Positions 58,805-64,000 of a stretch of 64,000 nt of DNA are shown one piece after another. The stretch is from NCBI GenBank assembly GCA_016617855.1, contig JAECUM010003732.1, forward strand, positions 1 to 64,000. Reading direction: 5' to 3'. Source of the stretch: Megalonaias nervosa (Eukaryota > Mollusca > Bivalvia > Unionida > Unionidae). Every line of letters begins with the position of its first letter. Position 1 is the stretch's first letter. The notes below the pieces were generated by a model. The model was not told the DNA's origin. It saw only the letters and a program-made list of their open reading frames with translations, and ran no database searches. The translations under genes were made by a program, and so were the position numbers.

Positions 58805-59869
58805 ATGGTTGTCATCGGAGAACCTCATTCAGCTAGATTAGCACGAGAGCGACTAGAAGCAATTAGAAAATATTTACCTGTTCGTGATGCTGTTCGACAA
58901 CAATTACAAGAACAACAGGAATCTCATGTTGAATTTGAAAAGGATACAAAACAATTATTTAAACCTATTACAGAGACAACTAAACCTCTTCTTCCTGTTT
59001 TAGTGAAAACCGCTGAGGCAACTGAAAAAATAGCGGAGAGAACAAAACAGACAAAAAGACTTTTACGTGGACTTCCAGCTGATATAGCTGCTGCTCAGCC
59101 ACAACCACAACCACAACCACGACAACCAAAAACCAGAATTAAGATAATAGATAAATTTACACCTGAAGGTATTGCTGCTATCAGGGACAAAGACCAATTA
59201 CTTGATATTGCCGCATTTGGATATTATGAAAGACAAAAATATGTAAAACCAGAACATGTTAAATCTCTGAACTCTGCCAATTGGATTAAGGATGTATATC
59301 GCATATATACTGATATTCCAGAAATTAGATCTAATAAAGATATTAAAGATTTTAATGAATTTGATGAGGCTGTACATAACTATATGAAAGAAAAAATTAA
59401 ACAATTGCCACAATCTCCAAAACCACGAAAACAACCACGATTTAAATCACCACTATCACCAGTGCTACCACCACTACCACAACAAGAATCACCACCACAA
59501 CAACAATTGCCACAAATATTATCACCACTACCACAGCAATTGATACAATCTTCAAAACAACAGAAATCAAGCAAAAAGGAAGAGGAGGAAGAAGAATATT
59601 GGCCGTCAGACACCTCTTCTGGCAACGTAAGTGGAAGTGGATTTACTACTCATGGAAGTGGTCTCGTTACTTCGTGTCCTAATAACGTCCTTGCCGATGT
59701 TGAACGACTAGAAATCCTCATCGGAGGAAAACGAGCTGGTAATAATTCTCCAGAAATAATTAATGAAGCAGCTGATATTTGCAGACGATTATTTACCGGT
59801 GGTATCATGGACGTTGATGTTTATCAGTCTCTTATTAATGAAATTGCCGATGATTACTACAGCGACTAA
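58805..59869 (+). CDS. 354-aa virion protein with coil, P/Q-rich region and GSG/AGN end
   Basis: Intact. Residues 1-95 are helical and charged (ERLEAIRKYLPVRD, TEKIAERTKQTKRLL). Residues 98-110 are PQ repeats; 115-200 form a mixed region; 200-265 are rich in Pro, Gln and Ser, then an acidic EEEEEEYWPSD block. Residues 275-354 form the conserved end: GSGFTTHGSGLV, CPNNVLADVERLEIL, AGNNSPEIINEAADIC. Related genes: 58,156 (element 2a) and 22,876 (element 1). It is the first gene after the terminal unit. It is likely an internal scaffold or core protein, possibly cut at GSG by the protease; the role is inferred. Confidence 0.65.
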   Translation: MVVIGEPHSARLARERLEAIRKYLPVRDAVRQQLQEQQESHVEFEKDTKQLFKPITETTKPLLPVLVKTAEATEKIAERTKQTKRLLRGLPADIAAAQPQPQPQPRQPKTRIKIIDKFTPEGIAAIRDKDQLLDIAAFGYYERQKYVKPEHVKSLNSANWIKDVYRIYTDIPEIRSNKDIKDFNEFDEAVHNYMKEKIKQLPQSPKPRKQPRFKSPLSPVLPPLPQQESPPQQQLPQILSPLPQQLIQSSKQQKSSKKEEEEEEYWPSDTSSGNVSGSGFTTHGSGLVTSCPNNVLADVERLEILIGGKRAGNNSPEIINEAADICRRLFTGGIMDVDVYQSLINEIADDYYSD

Positions 59870-59900
59870 GTACGTAATTAAATGCAATTACTATAATAAA

Positions 59901-60350
59901 ATGATCGTACATAGTACTCAGCGTGGACCAACCATGGTCAGAGTAATAAATTCACGATTACCAGTATACAAAGCAACCTACGGAGATGGACTAGGTGATG
60001 TTGTTCAGGGTCTATTTAGAAGGATAGCCCCAAAAGCAATACCGATCGCAAAGCAACTGGGAATGAAAGCTATTGATGTTGTTCGTGAAAAAGGTATTGG
60101 TGCTATGGGTAATCTCGCTGGTAAAACATTTTCAGCGATCAAAGATAGACTAGCACGATTAATACGACGAAAACCTCAACCACCGGTAAAATTACCTAGT
60201 ACTGAAGTAATGCCTGCAAATGTCAGTAAAATAATAAATCAAGTTGCTAATCAAAAACTAGCAGAGTTGGCTGATGTACCAATGTCAGAAAAAGAAAAAA
60301 ATATAACCGCTAGTCTGATAGCTGGAAGTGGTCTTCGTTTTAGACGATAA
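59901..60350 (+). CDS. pVI-like amphipathic minor capsid protein of element 2b
   Basis: Start ATG 59901 chosen because the inverted partner at 58,124 starts alike; the open frame reaches further upstream. It has the helix GDGLGDVVQGLFRRIAPKA (residues about 29-47), a basic tract (RLARLIRRKPQPP), and ends IAGSGLRFRR. A terminal hydrophobic-x-G-x-G motif matches the pattern cut by adenovirus-type proteases. The layout of amphipathic start, basic centre and cleavable end resembles adenovirus pVI, which disrupts endosome membranes, but similarity is by layout only. Confidence 0.6.
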   Translation: MIVHSTQRGPTMVRVINSRLPVYKATYGDGLGDVVQGLFRRIAPKAIPIAKQLGMKAIDVVREKGIGAMGNLAGKTFSAIKDRLARLIRRKPQPPVKLPSTEVMPANVSKIINQVANQKLAELADVPMSEKEKNITASLIAGSGLRFRR

Positions 60351-60364
60351 TAAATATAATAAAT

Positions 60365-61755
60365 ATGTTTAAGCGAATATCTGATCCAGGATTTGACATG
60401 GACGCACCGGTACTCAAAGATGAGTCTGTGCGTGATTATCAATATTATTCTTATGACGCTCGAATTCCAGATCAGCGTGGACGAATTGAACTGCAAGTTC
60501 AGGATACAAGTAGATATTTCCTACCCGCTGAGGCGTTTATTGAAGTAGAAGGTAAAATTTTTAAAGCGGATAATACTGAATACGATAATAATGTTGCTTT
60601 TGGTTTTGTTAATAATGGCATTATGGCGTTATTTGACAGCGCCACTTATATGATTGATGGTAAAAATATTGAATCAATTCAGAAGGACGTTGATGTTGCT
60701 ACAACGATATTAGGTCTAGCACGATATAGCGACGATTATTCAAGATCAGCTGGTCCATCAATGATGTTTGTAAAGGACACTTCTGATCACCCGGATCACA
60801 AAAATGTAACTACAGGTAATGTAAGAAATGCTGCAGGAACCGCAGAAACTCCCGCAGTATTATCAATGAACGCAAATTTCAACTTAGGATTTGCATCACG
60901 TAAAACAATGTTGAAAGATAGAATGTTTTCATGTGCAATTCCACTTTCACACATATTTGGATTTTGCAGAAATGTCAGAAAAGTTATTTTTGGAGCCAAA
61001 CATACGGTTGTACTTGTACGAAAGGCTACAGACGATGATGCAATATGGCACGTTAGAGGAGCTGATGATCCTGCAACTGTGGTACTTCATGGTAAAGTAG
61101 TATTAACCAAACTTTCATTATGGATGCCGGTGATGACTCCAACAGTACCTGAAGAAGAACGTCTACTCTCTTTTATGAATCAAGGTGGTAAATCAGCGTT
61201 GTCATGGTTAACAATGACCACAGATGCTGTTCAGAGTGCAATTAATGGTTTATTTACATGGCAAATAGCTTCTCAGCAAGGTGTTTCTGCACCACGACAT
61301 ATATTCATTGCGCTTCAGGATAATACACGTGTAGGTAATCAGATAAAAGTTTAATGATATTTGACAAACTTGGTGTTTCTGAAGTTTCTTTAAGGATAAA
61401 TGGACATCAAGAACCATCCGAGGATATATTACTGAATTTCGATCAAAATCATGTAGCACGTGCATATCATCGTCTAATGACGTTCATGGGTCGTGATCAA
61501 AATATTGATACTGGTTTACAAATATCACAGTTAGATTTTACAACCTTATATCCAATTTATTACTTTTCGCTCGAACATTTAGATTTAACCAGACAGTCAG
61601 TAGTCGATATACATTTTCGAGCTCGTGTTAATAGAAATATTATAGAAATTCCTAATTACAGAGCAATTGCTGTTGTACTCAGCGATAAATCGATGTTACT
61701 TGAAGGTGTTAGTGGACGAATGCGAGTAGTTGATGCTCCAGTAGAAAACATGTAA
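60365..61755 (+). pseudogene. Major capsid protein of element 2b, one frameshift
   Basis: Two long frames: 60,365-61,354 (MFKRISDPGF, FLPAEAFIEVEGKIF, YSDDYSRSAG, FGFCRNVRKVIFGAKHT) and 61,354-61,755 (MIFDKLGVSEV, FTTLYPIYYFSLEH, SGRMRVVDAPVENM). The joint at TAATG looks like a translational overlap, but copy 2a is continuous across the same place, so a short deletion near 61,340 shifted the frame. Total about 463 codons. The double jelly-roll shell protein of the particle; its N-terminal FKRISDP start is fixed by the intact partner. Confidence 0.85.
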
Positions 61756-61778
61756 TTAGATCGTTTATGAATATTGTA

Positions 61779-62171
61779 ATGTCGTATAATCACGTTAGTG
61801 TTAGTCTGACTCCTGGTCAGATTAAAAGGATACAATCAGCATCAAAAAATAACTGTGGATTAAAAATATCGCTAAAGAAAGAGCAGATGAGTGGCTCAAA
61901 TAAATTATCTCTTACAGAACGTCAGCTCAAGCATTTCAATGAAGCCAAAAAATCAAATAAAGGTACAAAACTTATTCTTTCTGCGGATGCCATTAAAGAT
62001 ATCATTAAGACGGGTGGTATATCTCCACTTCTTGCTGCTATACCAGCATTAATAGCTGCTGCAGCCCCAGCTGTTGCAAAAGCAGCTGCATTAGGCGCCG
62101 TTGGAACCGCTGCTGGAATGGTATTAAAGAAAGCAACAGGAAAGGGAATCAAAAAAAGGGAAGGGGTCTAA
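61779..62171 (+). CDS. pX-like small virion protein of element 2b
   Basis: Start ATG 61779 (MSYNHVSVSL) chosen by match to the inverted copy. Repeats SLTPGQIKRIQSA and SLTERQLKHFNEA, then SADAIKDIIKTGG, lead to a hydrophobic Ala-rich domain (LLAAIPALIAAAAPAVAKAA) and a GTAAGMVLKKATGKG end. A short alternate-frame tail beyond (GKGLRLPG twice, 62,160-62,232) suggests that the original protein ended in LPG motifs, as the element 1 LPG gene does. Likely a minor virion protein with membrane-active or DNA-binding role. Confidence 0.65.
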   Translation: MSYNHVSVSLTPGQIKRIQSASKNNCGLKISLKKEQMSGSNKLSLTERQLKHFNEAKKSNKGTKLILSADAIKDIIKTGGISPLLAAIPALIAAAAPAVAKAAALGAVGTAAGMVLKKATGKGIKKREGV

Positions 62172-62244
62172 GATTACCAGGGTCTCCACATTCATGGTAC
62201 GGAAAAGGCCTGAGATTACCAGGGACAGTTTACTAATATCTCCT

Positions 62245-62658
62245 ATGTCCAATTTTGATTTACTAGATGCTGCTAAAAAATTAAAAATAAAAAATTTTAG
62301 AGGAGTTTTTATGCGTGATCAATTACCAAAACAACCAAACAATATTGAAACCGGTATTATTAATCTCGATGAAAACTCTGGACCTGGCACGCATTGGGTC
62401 GGATATGCAATTGATCCACGTGGAATTATTTATTTTGATTCATACGGACTAGCTCCACCAAAAGAATTCTTAAAGTATATTAGCGGCTATCAAAGTCCTC
62501 CAATATGGTATTCAACGTTACCTACACAAACATTAACTGATCCACCAATATGTGGTCGAGAAGTACTTAATGTACTTGATGCTGTATCAAAATCAACAAA
62601 ACCACCTCACAAAGTTGTATATGAATATACTACGTTGTCACATTTAAACAGACATTAG
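62245..62658 (+). CDS. Adenain-like cysteine protease of element 2b
   Basis: Intact from ATG 62245 (MSNFDLLDAAKK), chosen since the block aligns with the element 1 protease start; the frame is open to 62,194. GTHWVGYA holds the histidine, YFDSYG the acid, and a glutamine in LPTQTLTDPP precedes the nucleophile in ICGREVL. It would cut virion precursors. The missing copy in element 2a is one sign that 2a is deleted between pX-like and penton-like genes. Confidence 0.8.
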   Translation: MSNFDLLDAAKKLKIKNFRGVFMRDQLPKQPNNIETGIINLDENSGPGTHWVGYAIDPRGIIYFDSYGLAPPKEFLKYISGYQSPPIWYSTLPTQTLTDPPICGREVLNVLDAVSKSTKPPHKVVYEYTTLSHLNRH

Positions 62659-62666
62659 TAAATATA

Positions 62667-63761
62667 ATGGTGGATATTTATGGAAGATCTTCTCGTGGTA
62701 AAGGTCATCAGCAAGCTGATTTATCTAAATACGCAACTCTCGATCAGCTCAGAAATGAGATTGACGATTTATTAAACATAACCAGTGTGGATCAAAATGA
62801 AGTAGTCGTTTTTCAGGATAAGGAAGGACGATTAAAAACTAGTAATATACAACTACCAGATGTACTTATACGAGTTCCTAATGCGGTTGTTAATAATATA
62901 GTTACTTTTACTGATCAGGGTAAAATACAAGATTCCGGTACGTCAGTCAGCGATTATATTAAGAAAGCTGGTGATTCATTTACAGGTAGCATTATTATGA
63001 ATCAAAATAAAATTATAGACCTTGGAAACCCAACCGCAGATACAGACGCCGCAACAAAGAAATACGTCGACGATCAAGAATCTAAATACGTATTGGCCAA
63101 CGCCGGTATAATGCGTGCATTTCTTAATATGAATAATAATGGTATTAATAATCTTAGAACACCAGAATGTGATTTTGATGCTGCGACGAAGAAATACGTC
63201 GATGATATGGAAATTCCTCTAAAAACAATCGGTGACGAAATTACTACACTTAGTGCTACTTTTTCTAGACTTGTAGAAATGTTCTTAAATTTTCTTAGAA
63301 ATGTAAACAAAACCATTAAAGATTTTTTTGGGGAACAACCAATCGTTGACATAAAACTCTCCGACGTTAACATGAAACTCAATGATATTGTCAGTGGAAT
63401 ACCTAGTATTGTTCAAAAAACTAATCTGATTAAAATTCCACACAGACAAATTAAAAATATCGTGTACACAGTAGCATCGGGACTAACAACATGGTCACAG
63501 CAAAATAACACTATCAAATATACCGCGGAGGTTACTGGTATTTATAGACTATCTATCTTTAGCTCTGCAAAGTTTAAAATTTATACTACAACATTTCCGT
63601 GGCGTCATTCAACCGATGCTTTCTCTGGAGTTGTATCTATAGTGTTAAATAAGGATGCTGAAGAAATATTTTTACTGGAAGCAGATGATCAAACAATAAC
63701 CGCAACGTCTTTCTGGTGGTGTTTGGAATTTGTAGCTGAAACACCGCAATTAGTCACTTAA
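62667..63761 (+). CDS. Fibre protein of element 2b
   Basis: An intact 364-aa frame. N-terminus with basic SSRGKGHQQADLSKYAT (virion anchor), then a shaft with tail-fibre-like repeats: DSFTGSIIMNQNKIIDLGNP and AATKKYVDDQE, then MNNNGINNLRTPE and AATKKYVDDME. A coiled region (about residues 185-225) follows, and a beta-rich end from about residue 265 (TAEVTGIYRLSIFSS, EEIFLLEADDQTI) that resembles a C1q/TNF-like head rather than the discoidin-like head of element 1. It starts 8 bases after the protease stop. Confidence 0.7.
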   Translation: MVDIYGRSSRGKGHQQADLSKYATLDQLRNEIDDLLNITSVDQNEVVVFQDKEGRLKTSNIQLPDVLIRVPNAVVNNIVTFTDQGKIQDSGTSVSDYIKKAGDSFTGSIIMNQNKIIDLGNPTADTDAATKKYVDDQESKYVLANAGIMRAFLNMNNNGINNLRTPECDFDAATKKYVDDMEIPLKTIGDEITTLSATFSRLVEMFLNFLRNVNKTIKDFFGEQPIVDIKLSDVNMKLNDIVSGIPSIVQKTNLIKIPHRQIKNIVYTVASGLTTWSQQNNTIKYTAEVTGIYRLSIFSSAKFKIYTTTFPWRHSTDAFSGVVSIVLNKDAEEIFLLEADDQTITATSFWWCLEFVAETPQLVT

Positions 63762-63771
63762 TATAACAATA

Positions 63772-64000
63772 ATGGATCAACCTCAGTCTCGCATCGACGT
63801 TCAACGTTACAGATGCAATCAAGTATTTGAGCGTCTGACTAAACTAAATAATTTTATCGACTATTATAACACGAAAATTAAAAAATACAAAAGACGTATT
63901 GTTGTTATTGATGTAGTTGTTTGCTCGGTTTCTGCTGTTATTGTTGGAACAGGATTATTATTATCAACATTGACGATGACAGCACCTACTGTTATAACCA
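63772..64000 (+). CDS. Terminal membrane protein of element 2b, cut by window end
   Basis: The frame from ATG 63772 (MDQPQSRIDVQRY) is open to the window end: a helix FERLTKLNNFIDYYN, a basic KKYKRR stretch, then a hydrophobic segment IVVIDVVVCSVSAVIVG, followed by GLLLSTLTMTAP. Its layout matches the last gene of element 1 (27,868-28,360), although there the gene sits beside the terminal repeat. Confidence 0.6.
   Translation, partial: MDQPQSRIDVQRYRCNQVFERLTKLNNFIDYYNTKIKKYKRRIVVIDVVVCSVSAVIVGTGLLLSTLTMTAPTVIT

Larger units (their letters stand above)
55905..62171. repeat. Large inverted duplication of the virion module
   Basis: Arm 1 (55,905-58,490, minus strand) and arm 2 (about 59,600-62,171, plus strand) encode the same four proteins in mirror order, with about 1.1 kb between them. 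In the 69-base stretch encoding VLKDESV to DQR the two arms differ at two places, both third codon positions. The arms therefore are related element copies under past coding constraint, not a very recent duplication. Confidence 0.85.
58496..64000. mobile_element. Element 2b: well-kept Polinton, running off the window
   Basis: Starts with the terminal unit 58,496-58,772 and continues with plus-strand genes: 354-aa GSG protein, pVI-like, capsid, pX-like, protease, fibre, membrane protein (cut by the window end). Most frames are intact, with only one clear break (the capsid gene near 61,340). The polymerase end lies outside the window. Confidence 0.85.

Noticed and set aside
61340..61360. Translational coupling of two capsid genes at TAATG
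   Set aside because: The inverted copy in element 2a is continuous through the same place, so the overlap in 2b is a deletion product.

Overview
This is a piece of an invertebrate animal genome (AT-rich, full of microsatellites, tRNA-derived SINEs, one spliced receptor exon) into which several Maverick/Polinton (adintovirus-like) elements have inserted. Recognisable genes are a family A GPCR exon (about 5.8-6.1 kb), scraps of an LTR retrotransposon (1.6-3.7 kb) and viral-type gene sets from about 10.6 kb to the window end. The host phylum cannot be fixed from the sequence; a lophotrochozoan such as a mollusc is a guess.

Element 1 (10,580-28,726, about 18.1 kb) is bounded by inverted repeats of about 350 bp that begin AGTAGTAAAC and is flanked by a 5-base direct repeat TATGT. 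It carries a protein-primed-type family B DNA polymerase, an HNH/NUMOD1 endonuclease, a phospholipase A2 domain fused to a chromodomain-type integrase, a small zinc-ribbon protein, an adenain-like cysteine protease, major and minor capsid proteins, a packaging ATPase, a fibre with a discoidin-like head, and a terminal membrane protein. Nearly every gene is broken by one or a few frameshifts or stops, many at A/T runs.

From about 30.7 to 46.0 kb lie one or two older elements of another Polinton family (elements 3 and 4). They have long terminal regions made of tandem repeats and a badly decayed core: packaging ATPase, two copies of a basic small-protein module, an integrase with a chromodomain, and capsid-related fragments.

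Element 2a (46,076 to about 58,495) and element 2b (58,496 to beyond the window end) are related copies arranged tail to tail. Their virion modules (C-terminal GSG protein, pVI-like protein, major capsid, pX-like protein) form a large inverted repeat. Element 2a carries a divergent family B polymerase joined to an SF1 helicase and an endonuclease VII/HNH finger, in place of the ordinary polymerase of element 1, plus its own HNH/NUMOD1 gene and a different integrase. Element 2b has mostly intact open frames (354-aa protein, pVI-like, protease, 364-aa fibre, terminal membrane gene), the major capsid gene having one shift.

The genes imply a virus-like cycle: integrase and terminal repeats for insertion, polymerase modules for copying, and protease, capsids, ATPase, fibre and PLA2 domain for particles. 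The most interesting signals are the polymerase-helicase-endonuclease fusion, the paired HNH/NUMOD1 genes beside two unrelated polymerases, the exchange of replication modules behind a shared capsid module, and the co-varying inverted arms in the element 2 terminal units.
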